A stretch of 64,000 nucleotides of DNA from Aerococcus suis (lineage in GTDB: Bacteria; Bacillota; Bacilli; Lactobacillales; Aerococcaceae). Where the stretch lies: contig NZ_FWXK01000006.1 of assembly GCF_900176325.1 (NCBI RefSeq), forward strand, positions 33,004-97,003, read 5' to 3'. The position numbers and the translations under genes are program-made. Shown one piece after another: positions 19,629-28,617 of this stretch (position 1 is the stretch's first letter; the number at the start of each line of letters is the position of its first letter). Under the pieces are notes generated by a model. It searched no databases and was not told where the DNA came from. It saw only the letters and a program-made list of their open reading frames with translations.

Positions 19629-19718
19629 TCACATCCTATCCGTAAATAGTCCTTTAGACCTATGACTTTGTTTCGGGATTTTGTCATAATATGAATAGAC
19701 TTAAAGGAGGTCATTATT

Positions 19719-21110
19719 ATGATAAATGACAAAGAGCGGATTATGAACCTCGTCGCTGAAGGGGTTATTACCACCGAAGAAGCGTTAATTTTATTAGAAA
19801 ATCGTCAAGAAACGACAGAAACAACAGATAAAACGACTGATGAACAAACGATTGAAGATTTTTTAAATGATATTCCGAATATGCAAGCAACAGCAGAAAA
19901 ATCTTCGCGTGACCAAAAATATCAATTACAAAAAAAATATGAACAAGAGCTAGCACAAAAGTTACAAGAAAAACAAGCGTTACTTTCTGAGGAACCCAAT
20001 CCAGCAGACGATAGTGAAACAGCTATTCTTGTTAAACGCTTAGACGAAGAAATCAATCAATTAACTGAACAAGTGGACTACTTGAAACAAGAAATTGATG
20101 CGATGGACCGTCAACAAGCGAAGCAGGAAGGGGCTCGTCGTCAACCATATTCTTCAAAACAACGAGAAACCAACCATCCAAATAATGAAAGTTTAATTCA
20201 AAAGACACGTTCAGGTTTACATACTGCGAAAAAACGGTTCAATCAAACGGTATCTTTTGAAAAGTCAGCAGCTGGTATTCCTATCCCTAAATTAAAAATG
20301 CATGCTTACGAAGATCAACAAATGTTTGCTGGGGATGATTTATCTGTTATTGATGTGAATGTCACTAAAGGAAACATTACGTTAGAAACATGGGAAAAAT
20401 CAGAATTATCGGTTCATGTTTCTGGACAATTAGTTGGTGATTATGAAGAAGATACGGCCTTAGAAGCTTTTCAAGCACGTAGCGAATTGAGTTACGAAGC
20501 TGGAACATTACAATTCAATTTATTAAGTCGTTTACTAACTAGTCATGTGACGATTAAAATTCCTAAACAAGCGATTGATTATGTTAAATTGCACAGCTTA
20601 ACTGGAAAAATGACCATTAATGGATTAGCTTGTGATGATTTAATGATGCAATCATTAGATGGTGATATTGTCTTAAATGGTGTGACGGCTCAAATGGTAG
20701 AATTAAATGCGAAAAATTCACGTATTGAAATATTAGATGCCGATATTACAGACTTAATCAGTAAAAATTTAAATGGGGATCAACGGTTAATTGGTATCGT
20801 ACAAAATGCGGAATTGCAAACGGGTAATGGTGACGTTCGTTTAACTTATAGTGAAGCACCTAAACGGTTATTAGCAACAAGTAAAAATGGTGACTTGAAG
20901 TGTCATTTCCCTGAACATACGCCAATTGATGGGTTTGCCCAAACAAATTCAGGCGCTATTTTATTTAGAAATGATGATTTAACCATTCGTAAGTTAAAAG
21001 ATGATCAATTCAATCATCAAGCGACTTTCCAATATCGATTAGAAGATCAACCGACTTATGTCACATTAAAAACAATTTCTGGAAATGTCCAAGTTAAAGG
21101 TGACCAATAA
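19719..21110 (+). CDS. liaX: LiaX-like protein: SHOCT-like N-terminus, coiled coil and DUF4097 beta-strand domain
   Basis: This 463-residue cytosolic or surface-exposed protein resembles enterococcal LiaX and B. subtilis YvlB. The N-terminus ERIMNLVAEGVITTEEALILL (residues 6-26) is the short helical module typical of the family. A Gln/Glu/Lys-rich coiled coil follows (about 55-145), then a DUF4097 domain of many short beta repeats (about 200-460). In Enterococcus, LiaX senses daptomycin and antimicrobial peptides and controls membrane remodelling; that role here is inference. AAAGGAGG precedes ATG 19719. It heads a cluster with a PspC protein and a four-helix membrane protein, the same three-gene order as liaXYZ. 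The liaFSR regulators are not in the window. Confidence 0.82.
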   Translation: MINDKERIMNLVAEGVITTEEALILLENRQETTETTDKTTDEQTIEDFLNDIPNMQATAEKSSRDQKYQLQKKYEQELAQKLQEKQALLSEEPNPADDSETAILVKRLDEEINQLTEQVDYLKQEIDAMDRQQAKQEGARRQPYSSKQRETNHPNNESLIQKTRSGLHTAKKRFNQTVSFEKSAAGIPIPKLKMHAYEDQQMFAGDDLSVIDVNVTKGNITLETWEKSELSVHVSGQLVGDYEEDTALEAFQARSELSYEAGTLQFNLLSRLLTSHVTIKIPKQAIDYVKLHSLTGKMTINGLACDDLMMQSLDGDIVLNGVTAQMVELNAKNSRIEILDADITDLISKNLNGDQRLIGIVQNAELQTGNGDVRLTYSEAPKRLLATSKNGDLKCHFPEHTPIDGFAQTNSGAILFRNDDLTIRKLKDDQFNHQATFQYRLEDQPTYVTLKTISGNVQVKGDQ

Positions 21111-21152
21111 GCGAATTCATTGTATATTGGTATTAAGAGAGGAAGGATACAG

Positions 21153-21431
21153 ATGAAACAAGTGAAAAAATCAAATGACAATCGTCTATTAGCCGGAGTT
21201 TGCGGTGGAATTGCTGAGTACTTCAACATCGACCCAATTATCACGCGGATTATTGCTGTTTTCCTTGGCTTTATGAGTCTTGGAGGAGCTGTTTTAATTT
21301 ATCTAATCTTGATGGTTGTTTTACCAGAAGAAACGGAACGAAATCAAGGACCAGTTAATGACTATCAACATAAACGTCCGATGAAAGAAGCCGAAAAAAC
21401 AGAAGAAGATGACAATTGGAGCGATTTTTAG
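21153..21431 (+). CDS. liaY: PspC-domain membrane protein (LiaY-like)
   Basis: A 92-residue protein with the PspC hallmark NRLLAGVCGGIAEYFNIDP near the N-terminus, one or two hydrophobic segments (about residues 28-58) and an acidic tail. ATG 21153 follows GAGGAAGG; an upstream in-frame ATG at 21120 has no ribosome site. PspC/LiaY proteins take part in envelope-stress responses. The stop codon abuts the next start (TAGATG), showing tight coupling to the downstream gene. Confidence 0.85.
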   Translation: MKQVKKSNDNRLLAGVCGGIAEYFNIDPIITRIIAVFLGFMSLGGAVLIYLILMVVLPEETERNQGPVNDYQHKRPMKEAEKTEEDDNWSDF

Positions 21432-21788
21432 ATGATATTACGATTTATTTTAGGATTAGTCATTGATGCCCTAGGTTTAATGGGGATTTCATGGCTATTA
21501 GCCCCAGGAGTTTATGTGGCTGATTTTGGGTCAGCGCTATTGGTAGCGTTAGTATTAAGTTTGGTCAATAGTTTAATTCGACCAATCGTTAGCTTATTAG
21601 CGCTCCCCCTTAACTTATTAACATTTGGCTTATTCCGCTTTGTGATTAATGGGTTAATGTTTATGTTAGTCGCTGCATTATTTAGTCATGGCTTTGTTTT
21701 TCAAAACTTAGGCTATGCGATTTTAACCGCCATCTTATTTGCACTATACCATTGGGTATTTGAAAAATTTTTAAAAGCGATGGCATAA
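21432..21788 (+). CDS. liaZ: Four-helix membrane protein of the phage-holin IV/YvlD family (LiaZ-like)
   Basis: A 118-residue protein made almost entirely of four hydrophobic helices. It contains the family sequence VNSLIRPIVSLLALPLNLLT between helices 2 and 3. It corresponds to B. subtilis YvlD and enterococcal LiaZ. Despite the family name it is not a phage lysis gene; no phage genes are nearby. It ends the cluster and is followed by a strong terminator. In B. subtilis the yvl cluster also lies next to hprK-lgt, the order found here. Confidence 0.85.
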   Translation: MILRFILGLVIDALGLMGISWLLAPGVYVADFGSALLVALVLSLVNSLIRPIVSLLALPLNLLTFGLFRFVINGLMFMLVAALFSHGFVFQNLGYAILTAILFALYHWVFEKFLKAMA

Positions 21789-21801
21789 AAAGAATATTAG
21801 G

Positions 21802-21836
21802 AGAAGGGCATGTGTCGCACATGCTCTTCTTTTTTT
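21802..21836 (+). terminator. Terminator after the lia-like cluster
   Basis: AGAAGGGCATGTG (21802-21814) pairs with CACATGCTCTTCT (21818-21830) with one mismatch, followed by TTTTTT. Confidence 0.92.
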
Positions 21837-21881
21837 GATGATAAACTTCAGGAGCCGAAGATATTTATTCTTAGTGAAGTA

Positions 21882-21890
21882 TGATAGAAT
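21882..21890 (+). promoter_or_regulatory. Extended -10 promoter of hprK operon
   Basis: TGATAGAAT is an extended -10 element 35 nt upstream of the hprK start. No good -35 is visible. Confidence 0.5.
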
Positions 21891-21925
21891 GAAAGGGAAT
21901 TTATCGGGTGGGAAAGGATAATATT

Positions 21926-22852
21926 ATGGCTGAAGTAAAAGTACGTGATTTAGTGGAAGACCTCCAGTTGCGTGTAATCAGTGGGGACGATTATTTAGAT
22001 AGACCAATCGTTACTAGCGATATTTCACGCCCTGGTTTAGAAATTACCGGATATTTTAACTATTACCCTAAAGAACGGGTGCAATTATTTGGTCGAGCTG
22101 AAGCGACTTATCTTAGCAAGATGACGAGTGATGAACGCTTATTGATTATGCGGCGATTAGCTAAAGAAGAAACACCAGCGTTTGTTTTTTCACGTGATCA
22201 ATACCCTGCTTATGAAGCGATTCAAGCAGCGGATGAGAATGGAATTCCTATTTTAGGGTCACCAATTACAACGACACGTTTATCTAGCTCCATGGCTGAC
22301 TTCCTCCATGCTCGTTTAGCAGAACGGGTATCAAAACATGGGGTATTTGTTGAGGTTTATGGACTAGGCTTACTGATAATGGGAGCTAGTGGTGTTGGTA
22401 AGTCAGAAGCGGCACTCGAATTAATCAAAAACGGGCATCGATTAATTGCAGATGATCGTGTCGAACTCTATCAAAAAGATGAATTAACGATTAATGGCGA
22501 AGCACCAAAAATCTTACAAAATTTAATTGAGATTCGCGGCTTAGGAATTATTGATGTGATGACATTATATGGTGCTGGTGCTGTCCGTAATGAACAAGAA
22601 TTGAATTTGATTATTTATTTGAAACGCGTTGAAAAAGGGGATAATTTTGATCGCTTAGGTTCTAATCAAGAGATTGAAGAAGTACTAGATGTTAAAATCC
22701 CTCGTATTACGGTTCCTGTTCAAATGGGACAAAATATTTCCAACATTATTGAGGTTGCTGCGATGAACTTCCGAGCTAAAAATATGGGTTATGATGCAAC
22801 GGAAACCTTCGCCAATAATTTATCACAATTAATTAAGGATAATTCAAACTAG
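21926..22852 (+). CDS. hprK: HPr kinase/phosphorylase
   Basis: HprK phosphorylates HPr on Ser46 and removes it again, setting carbon catabolite control by CcpA. ATG 21926 with GGAAAGGA upstream gives 308 residues, the usual family length; a GTG at 21908 is in frame but lies inside the ribosome site region. The Walker A motif GASGVGKSEAALELIKNGH is at about 152-170, followed by LIADDRVELY. The HprK signature IRGLGIIDVMTLYGAGAVR is near residue 202. It is the first gene of a conserved operon with lgt, gpsA and galU. Confidence 0.97.
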   Translation: MAEVKVRDLVEDLQLRVISGDDYLDRPIVTSDISRPGLEITGYFNYYPKERVQLFGRAEATYLSKMTSDERLLIMRRLAKEETPAFVFSRDQYPAYEAIQAADENGIPILGSPITTTRLSSSMADFLHARLAERVSKHGVFVEVYGLGLLIMGASGVGKSEAALELIKNGHRLIADDRVELYQKDELTINGEAPKILQNLIEIRGLGIIDVMTLYGAGAVRNEQELNLIIYLKRVEKGDNFDRLGSNQEIEEVLDVKIPRITVPVQMGQNISNIIEVAAMNFRAKNMGYDATETFANNLSQLIKDNSN

Positions 22853-22867
22853 GAAAGGGTTGTTAGC

Positions 22868-23716
22868 ATGCAGTTCATATTACAAGGGTTAGCGAATACG
22901 ATTAACCCAGTAGCGTTTCATCTCTTTGGGTGGCCCGTTTATTGGTATGGCGTCATTATCGGTGGAGCGATTTTATTAGCAATCACGCTAGCCTCTCGAG
23001 AAATGCGTCGCAAAGGATTTAATGATGATTTTGTCCTGGATTTAATGATTTGGGCGATTCCGATTGGATTTTTAGGAGCGCGACTATATTATGTCATTTT
23101 TGAATGGCCTTACTATCTTGCTCATCCAACAGAAATCTTTGCGATTTGGCAAGGCGGTATTGCCATTTATGGTGGTGTCATTGCGGGTGCCTTAACAGTT
23201 TATTTTTATTCTAAATACCGCGGCTTTTCACCCTATTTCATTCTAGATTTGGCAGCACCTTATTTATTATTAGCCCAAAGTATTGGGCGCTGGGGAAATT
23301 TTGTGAATGGTGAAGCCCATGGTGGACCTGTCAGTGAATCCTTTTTGAGTCATACCCTTCATTTACCACAGTTCATTGTGGATGGGATGTTGATTGATGG
23401 TACGTATTATCATCCAACATTTTTATATGAATCGTTATGGAACGTATTAGGTGTTATCTTATTATTGATTTTACGGCGCCAACAGAAGACATTGAAACTA
23501 GGCGAAACCACTTTGTTATATCTTATATGGTATGCTTTCGGACGATTTTTCATTGAAGGAATGCGAACAGATAGTCTTTACTTAGGTCCATTACGTATTT
23601 CACAAGTGCTTGCTTTAGTGATTTTTATTTTAGGTATTGGTTTAATCATTTGGTTACGTCACCGTCCAGTTAAACGACCATATTATTCAGAAATCAGTCA
23701 TTCTGAACAGAAATAA
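22868..23716 (+). CDS. lgt: Prolipoprotein diacylglyceryl transferase
   Basis: Lgt attaches diacylglycerol to the lipobox Cys of prolipoproteins at the membrane; substrates in this window would include PstS and CamS. The 282-residue protein has about seven hydrophobic segments. The family signature is GRWGNFVNGEAHGGP (about residues 139-153), and the conserved Arg and Tyr region GARLYYVIFEW comes near residue 70. Length is typical. It sits 15 nt after hprK and 11 nt before gpsA. Confidence 0.96.
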   Translation: MQFILQGLANTINPVAFHLFGWPVYWYGVIIGGAILLAITLASREMRRKGFNDDFVLDLMIWAIPIGFLGARLYYVIFEWPYYLAHPTEIFAIWQGGIAIYGGVIAGALTVYFYSKYRGFSPYFILDLAAPYLLLAQSIGRWGNFVNGEAHGGPVSESFLSHTLHLPQFIVDGMLIDGTYYHPTFLYESLWNVLGVILLLILRRQQKTLKLGETTLLYLIWYAFGRFFIEGMRTDSLYLGPLRISQVLALVIFILGIGLIIWLRHRPVKRPYYSEISHSEQK

Positions 23717-23727
23717 GAGGAGGTTCT

Positions 23728-24798
23728 ATGGCACAGTTAACGATTTTAGGAGCAGGGTCTTGGGGATCTGCTTTGGCTATGGTATTAGCTGAAAATGGTC
23801 ATGAAGTGACACTATGGAGTCATAATGAATATCATGCGCAAATGATGCAAGAGACACGACAAAACACGCGCTACTTAGAACAGTTGACCTTTCCAGAAAA
23901 TGTCACGATTACGGCAGATTTAGCTACTGCAGTTCGTGATGCGGCGTTAATTAATTTTGTCGTGCCAACGAAGGCGATTCGTCAAGTGGCTCAACAAATA
24001 AAACCTTATTTGAAAGATAAGCGAACTGATGAATGGCCAATTATTATGCATTCAAGTAAAGGATTAGAACAAAAAACGTATTTGCGAATTAGTGAAGTAT
24101 TAACGGAAGAATTAAATTTAACAGAGGAACATCCTGTTGTAGTGCTATCTGGACCAAGTCATGCCGAAGAAGTGGCAAATCATGATGTAACGGCGATTAC
24201 AGCAGCTAGCCAAAGTTTAGAAGCAGCGGAACGTGTCCAACAATATTTCATGACGGATGATTTCCGAGTATATACGAATCGTGATGTGATTGGTGTTGAA
24301 ACTGGTGGGGCATTAAAAAATATTATTGCCTTAGGTGCCGGAATTTTAGCTGGTACGGGTTATGGCGATAATGCCAAAGCGGCGCTAGTCACACGTGGTT
24401 TAGCTGAAATAAGTCGCTTGGGTATTGCGGTCGGCGCCGATCCATTGACGTTTATGGGACTTAGTGGGGTTGGTGATTTAATTGTTACTGCAACCAGTTC
24501 GCATTCTAGAAACTGGCGTGCTGGGTATCAAATAGGCCAAGGAGCTCCGATAGACACCGTCGAAGAACAGATGGGAATGGTGGTTGAAGGAATGGCCACG
24601 ACGATTGCTGGGTATGAGGTCGCTCAAAAATTACATGTTGAGATGCCGATTACGACTGCAATTTATGAAGTGATTACTGAACAAACCACTCCTCAAGCTG
24701 CAATTCAACAATTAATGCGACGCGATAAAAAAGGGGAAGTCCATTTTACCGACCTACAATCTGTGTTAACCCCATTAGAACAAGATAAAGGAGAATAA
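23728..24798 (+). CDS. gpsA: NAD(P)-dependent glycerol-3-phosphate dehydrogenase
   Basis: GpsA makes sn-glycerol 3-phosphate from dihydroxyacetone phosphate for phospholipid synthesis. The 356-residue protein has the Rossmann motif GAGSWGSALAMVLAENGHEV (residues 7-26). The segment VLSGPSHAEEVA and the catalytic-domain motif GVETGGALKNIIALGAGI, with its Lys, follow. AGAGGAGG precedes ATG 23728. It lies between lgt and galU; the reaction supplies lipid precursors fitting the Lgt neighbour. Confidence 0.96.
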   Translation: MAQLTILGAGSWGSALAMVLAENGHEVTLWSHNEYHAQMMQETRQNTRYLEQLTFPENVTITADLATAVRDAALINFVVPTKAIRQVAQQIKPYLKDKRTDEWPIIMHSSKGLEQKTYLRISEVLTEELNLTEEHPVVVLSGPSHAEEVANHDVTAITAASQSLEAAERVQQYFMTDDFRVYTNRDVIGVETGGALKNIIALGAGILAGTGYGDNAKAALVTRGLAEISRLGIAVGADPLTFMGLSGVGDLIVTATSSHSRNWRAGYQIGQGAPIDTVEEQMGMVVEGMATTIAGYEVAQKLHVEMPITTAIYEVITEQTTPQAAIQQLMRRDKKGEVHFTDLQSVLTPLEQDKGE

Positions 24799-24801
24799 AC
24801 G

Positions 24802-25677
24802 ATGCAAAAAGTTAGAAAAGCTGTGATTCCAGCCGCTGGATTAGGAACGCGTTTCTTACCTGCTACTAAAGCGATGGCGAAAGAAATGTTACCAATTGTT
24901 GATAAACCAACCATTCAATTTATTGTTGAAGAAGCGATTGCTTCAGGAATTGAAGACATTTTAATTGTCACTGGTAAAAGTAAACGTCCTATTGAAGACC
25001 ACTTTGACTCTCATCTTGAGTTAGAAGCTCATTTAGAAGCTAAAGGGCGTCAAGACTTACTCGATGAAATTAAAGATACTGTTGGATTAAATCTATTCTT
25101 CAAACGTCAATCTTATCCAAAAGGGTTAGGGGACGCGGTCTTGCAAGCAAAAGCATTTGTAGGGAATGAACCATTTGTTGTCATGCTAGGGGATGACTTG
25201 ATGGTTGATGACGTTCCATTAACTAAACAATTGATTGAAACATATGAAGAAACACATGCTTCAAATATTGCGGTAATGCCGGTTCCTGAAGATGAAACAG
25301 ATAAATATGGTGTGATTGATCCCGAAGCGAAATATGCCGAGGGAATTTATAATGTGCGTCAATTTGTGGAAAAACCAAAACCTGAAGATGCCCCAAGTAA
25401 TTTAGCTATTATTGGTCGTTATTTATTAACCCCAGAAATCTTTGATTTATTAGAAACTCAAGAAAAAGGGGCCGGAAATGAAATTCAATTAACGGATGCC
25501 ATTGACCGGTTAAATAAAACGCAACGTGTCTTTGCAAAAGAGTTTAATGGCAAACGTTATGATGTTGGAAATAAATTAGGTTATATGGAAACCGTCATTG
25601 AATATGGCTTACAACATCCTGATATTAAAGATGACTTAAGTACGTATTTAAAACAATTAGACAATGAGTTAAATTAA
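24802..25677 (+). CDS. galU: UTP-glucose-1-phosphate uridylyltransferase
   Basis: GalU forms UDP-glucose from glucose 1-phosphate and UTP, feeding glycolipid, teichoic acid and capsule pathways. The 291 residues begin with the nucleotidyltransferase motif [20 protein letters not shown] (8-27), then [11 protein letters not shown] (about 130) and [19 protein letters not shown] (about 190). It follows gpsA after 3 nt. Together with the phosphoglucomutase gene 1.1 kb downstream, the region holds both steps from glucose 6-phosphate to UDP-glucose. Confidence 0.96.
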   Translation: MQKVRKAVIPAAGLGTRFLPATKAMAKEMLPIVDKPTIQFIVEEAIASGIEDILIVTGKSKRPIEDHFDSHLELEAHLEAKGRQDLLDEIKDTVGLNLFFKRQSYPKGLGDAVLQAKAFVGNEPFVVMLGDDLMVDDVPLTKQLIETYEETHASNIAVMPVPEDETDKYGVIDPEAKYAEGIYNVRQFVEKPKPEDAPSNLAIIGRYLLTPEIFDLLETQEKGAGNEIQLTDAIDRLNKTQRVFAKEFNGKRYDVGNKLGYMETVIEYGLQHPDIKDDLSTYLKQLDNELN

Positions 25678-25688
25678 GCAAAATAGTC

Positions 25689-25715
25689 TTGACACTTAAA
25701 AATAGGTGTTATAAT
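25689..25715 (+). promoter_or_regulatory. Promoter of trxB
   Basis: TTGACA (25689-25694) and TATAAT (25710-25715) are perfect hexamers, but the spacer is only 15 bp. TG one base before TATAAT gives an extended -10 that may compensate. Confidence 0.75.
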
Positions 25716-25739
25716 CATTGGGCAAAGGAAGGTGTCTTA

Positions 25740-26672
25740 ATGAGCGAAAATAAACAATATGATGTCATCGTTATCGGGTCTGGACCTGCTGGGATGACAG
25801 CAGCTTTGTATGCCTCAAGAGCAAACTTATCCGTCTTATTACTAGAACGAGGCGTTCCTGGTGGGGAATTGATTAATACGGCTGATGTTGAAAATTACCC
25901 AGGCTTTACGAATATTCAAGGACCAGAACTTGCCGAAAAAATGTATGATTCAGCTATGCAATTTGATGTTGAGTATGCATATGGCTTAGTTGAAGGCATT
26001 ACGGTTGGTGATCCCATTCACCAAGTGAAAACGGATAGTGAAGTTTATGAAGCGCCAGCTATTGTGATTGCTACAGGCTCTGTTCACCGCAATTTAAATG
26101 TTCCAGGTGAAGCGGAATATGCTGGACGCGGTGTTTCTTATTGTGCGGTTTGTGACGGCGCATTTTTCCGTGATAAACAAATTAAAGTTGTTGGCGGTGG
26201 TGATTCTGCAGTTGAAGAAGGGACATATTTAACCCAATTTGGTGAACGCGTGAATATTATTCATCGTCGGGATAAATTACGTGCCCAAAAAATTCTACAA
26301 GATCGTGCAATGGCTAACGATAAAGTAGACTTTACGTGGAATACAGTTGTCAAAGAAATCCAAGGCGACGGTAAAAAAGTCACACAAGTCGTGTTGACTG
26401 ATCAAACCACTGGTGAAGATCACGTTGAACCGGCGGACGGCGTGTTTATCTATGTCGGGTTACTACCAAATACAGATAATTTCCGTGATATTGGTATTAC
26501 GAACTCTGAAGGTTGGATTGAAACAGATGAAAACATGCATACGGCGGTTACTGGTATTTTTGCTGTCGGTGATGTTCGGCAGAAAAAATTACGTCAAATC
26601 TCTACAGCTGTTGGTGACGGCGGTATCGGTGGCCAAGAAGCCTATAACTATGTTGAATCTCTAAAAGATTAA
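25740..26672 (+). CDS. trxB: Thioredoxin-disulfide reductase
   Basis: TrxB transfers electrons from NADPH through FAD and a dithiol to thioredoxin. ATG 25740 is chosen for the strong AAAGGAAGG and the MSENKQYDVIVIGSGPAGMT start; an in-frame frame opening at 25689 coincides with the -35 box. The 310 residues show the FAD motif GSGPAGMTAALYA (13-25), the redox pair CAVC (135-138), the NADPH motif VGGGDSAVEEG and the C-terminal FAD motif GIFAVGDVRQKKLRQ. The gene has its own promoter and terminator. Confidence 0.97.
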   Translation: MSENKQYDVIVIGSGPAGMTAALYASRANLSVLLLERGVPGGELINTADVENYPGFTNIQGPELAEKMYDSAMQFDVEYAYGLVEGITVGDPIHQVKTDSEVYEAPAIVIATGSVHRNLNVPGEAEYAGRGVSYCAVCDGAFFRDKQIKVVGGGDSAVEEGTYLTQFGERVNIIHRRDKLRAQKILQDRAMANDKVDFTWNTVVKEIQGDGKKVTQVVLTDQTTGEDHVEPADGVFIYVGLLPNTDNFRDIGITNSEGWIETDENMHTAVTGIFAVGDVRQKKLRQISTAVGDGGIGGQEAYNYVESLKD

Positions 26673-26681
26673 AAACGACTG

Positions 26682-26716
26682 AAGTGATAAGAGGAGATGC
26701 TCTTATCACTTTTTTT
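26682..26716 (+). terminator. Terminator after trxB
   Basis: AAGTGATAAGAG (26682-26693) pairs with CTCTTATCACTT (26700-26711) around a 6-nt loop, followed by TTTTT. Confidence 0.92.
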
Positions 26717-26809
26717 ATAGAATAAAACCAATAATTTTGACTTCTGTATGCATTTACAATCAGAGTTTTGATACAATAGACTCATGATAAAAAAAGAGGA
26801 GTCGATATT

Positions 26810-28537
26810 ATGACGTGGGAAGCTACTTACCACATGTGGCAAGATTTTACCGATTTAGATGCAGAAATGAAAGAAGATTTAGACCGTATGGCAGATGATG
26901 AGGAAGCATTAGAGGACGCTTTTTATCAACCATTGAAATTTGGGACTGCTGGTATGCGTGGTGTCATTGGTGCGGGAATTAATCGCATGAACATTTATAC
27001 CGTGCGTCAAGCAACAGAAGGCTTAGCTCAACTGATTACAAGTTATGGGGAAGAAGCGAAACAACGTGGCGTGGCGATTGCTTATGACTCCCGTCACTAT
27101 TCACCAGAATTTGCTTTAGAAGCAGCTAAAACTTTAGGTGCTCACGGTATCAAAGCATACTTATTCTCTAGTTTACGTCCAACGCCAGAACTATCGTTTG
27201 CGGTGCGTGAATTACATGCGATTAGCGGAATTATGGTAACAGCTAGCCATAATCCTCCTGAATATAATGGCTATAAAGTTTATGGTGAAGATGGTGGCCA
27301 AATGCCGCCAGAAGCTGCTGACCAATTGACAGAATATGTCACAGCTATCGAATCTCCATTAATAATTGAAGTAGCCGATGAAGAAGAATTAAAAGCACAA
27401 GAATTATTAGAAATCATTGATGAAGCAGTTGATGCGAAATACCTTGAAGCAGTTAAAGGTGTGACGGTTCGTCCAGAAATTATTGCAGAACAAGCAGATA
27501 ACTTAAAAATTGTTTATACGCCATTACATGGTACGGGTCAAATGTTAGTTGAACGTACATTAGCTAATGCAGGATTTAAACATCCTATTTTTGTCGATGA
27601 ACAAAAAGAACCGGATGCGAACTTCTCTACCGTTCAATCACCAAACCCAGAGGAAAGTGGTGCTTTCGAGGTGGCAGAGAAATATGGTCGCGCCTATGAT
27701 GCTGATTTATTAATTGCGACCGACCCTGATGCTGACCGTATGGGAGCAAGTGTTCGTCGTCCAGACGGATCATATCAAGTCATTACCGGAAACCAAATTG
27801 CTGCGTTAATGACGCATTATATTTTGACAGCTAAACAAAGTCAAAATGACTTACCGACTGATGGTGTGATTATGAAATCCATCGTTTCTAGTGAAATGGC
27901 AGCTACCATTGCCAAAGACTTTGATATCGAAACGATTGATGTCTTAACTGGTTTCAAATTTATTGCCGAAAAAATTCATCAATTTGAACAAGATCACAGT
28001 CATACGTTCTTATTTGGTTTCGAAGAAAGTTACGGTTACTTAGTGGAACCATTTGTGCGTGATAAAGATGCCGTTCAAGCGACTGTTTTATTAGCAGAAG
28101 TTGCTGCTTATTATCAAGCACAAGGACAAACCATTTATGATGGTTTACAACAGTTATATGCAACATATGGTTATTTCTTAGAAAGAACCGTATCAATCAA
28201 GATGGATGGACAAAGTGGCCAAGCAAAAATTAAAGCGCTAATGGATGATTTACGAGCAAATCCACTTACACAATTAGCAGAGACATCAGTTGTTATGAGT
28301 GAAGATTATGACAGTTTAGAACGACGTCATGATAATGGTGACGTTGAGAAAATGGCCTTTGATCAAGCGAATGTTCTAAAATATTATTTAGCGGATAATT
28401 CATGGTTTGCGATTCGTCCAAGTGGAACAGAACCAAAAATTAAATGTTATGTTGGGGTTGTCAGTGATACTGCTGACGAAAGTCGAGCGAAAGTTGATCG
28501 TTACGAAGAAGCAATTGCTCAACTATTAGCTGAATAA
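26810..28537 (+). CDS. pgcA: Alpha-phosphoglucomutase/phosphomannomutase
   Basis: The enzyme interconverts glucose 6-phosphate and glucose 1-phosphate, the substrate of GalU. The 575 residues carry all four active-site loops. The phospho-serine loop VTASHNPPEYNGYK has its Ser at residue 146. The metal loop is ATDPDADRMG (about 304), the sugar loop FGFEESYGYL (about 405) and the phosphate loop RPSGTEPKIK (about 536). AAAGAGGAG precedes ATG 26810, and an extended -10 TGATACAAT is at 26769-26777. Length matches the PgcA class used by Firmicutes. Confidence 0.95.
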   Translation: MTWEATYHMWQDFTDLDAEMKEDLDRMADDEEALEDAFYQPLKFGTAGMRGVIGAGINRMNIYTVRQATEGLAQLITSYGEEAKQRGVAIAYDSRHYSPEFALEAAKTLGAHGIKAYLFSSLRPTPELSFAVRELHAISGIMVTASHNPPEYNGYKVYGEDGGQMPPEAADQLTEYVTAIESPLIIEVADEEELKAQELLEIIDEAVDAKYLEAVKGVTVRPEIIAEQADNLKIVYTPLHGTGQMLVERTLANAGFKHPIFVDEQKEPDANFSTVQSPNPEESGAFEVAEKYGRAYDADLLIATDPDADRMGASVRRPDGSYQVITGNQIAALMTHYILTAKQSQNDLPTDGVIMKSIVSSEMAATIAKDFDIETIDVLTGFKFIAEKIHQFEQDHSHTFLFGFEESYGYLVEPFVRDKDAVQATVLLAEVAAYYQAQGQTIYDGLQQLYATYGYFLERTVSIKMDGQSGQAKIKALMDDLRANPLTQLAETSVVMSEDYDSLERRHDNGDVEKMAFDQANVLKYYLADNSWFAIRPSGTEPKIKCYVGVVSDTADESRAKVDRYEEAIAQLLAE

Positions 28538-28546
28538 AGAATAGTA

Positions 28547-28576
28547 ATGGCTCATCAGCAGTGGTTGATGAGCCAT
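28547..28576 (+). terminator. Perfect hairpin after pgcA, without a T-run
   Basis: ATGGCTCATCA (28547-28557) pairs perfectly with TGATGAGCCAT (28566-28576) around an 8-nt loop. No T-tract follows on either strand, so it may stabilise or process the transcript, or terminate weakly. Confidence 0.5.
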
Positions 28577-28617
28577 CCTATTAAGAGGAAAGAATTTAAA
28601 GAAAGTGGGACCTAAAC

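Larger units (their letters stand above)
19229..19640. repeat. Modular palindrome array 1 (order C-remnant, A, B, C)
   Basis: This non-coding block fills most of the 505-nt gap between sbcC and the liaX-like gene. It contains a diverged 3' piece of module C (19229-19270), then full modules A (19292-19389), B (19413-19508) and C (19532-19628). Their starts lie about 120 nt apart. The linkers read CACACCCTTTAGTTGGGTTC, then CACACCCTGTGTAGTCGGGT, then CACACCCTGTGTAGTCGAGC. Each module folds back on itself with a 4-nt bulge on the 3' arm. Open frames across it are fragments without family resemblance, so I regard it as untranslated. The same modules recur in arrays 2 and 3. Confidence 0.9.

Noticed and set aside
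19229..19640. Integron attC-like folded sites
   Set aside because: attC sites fold as single strands too, but they carry R and L boxes with GTTRRRY/RYYYAAC ends and flank gene cassettes. Neither the boxes nor cassettes nor an integrase are present.
21432..21788. Phage holin
   Set aside because: The holin-IV family name is historical; the context (LiaX-like and PspC genes) and absence of phage genes point to an envelope-stress membrane protein.
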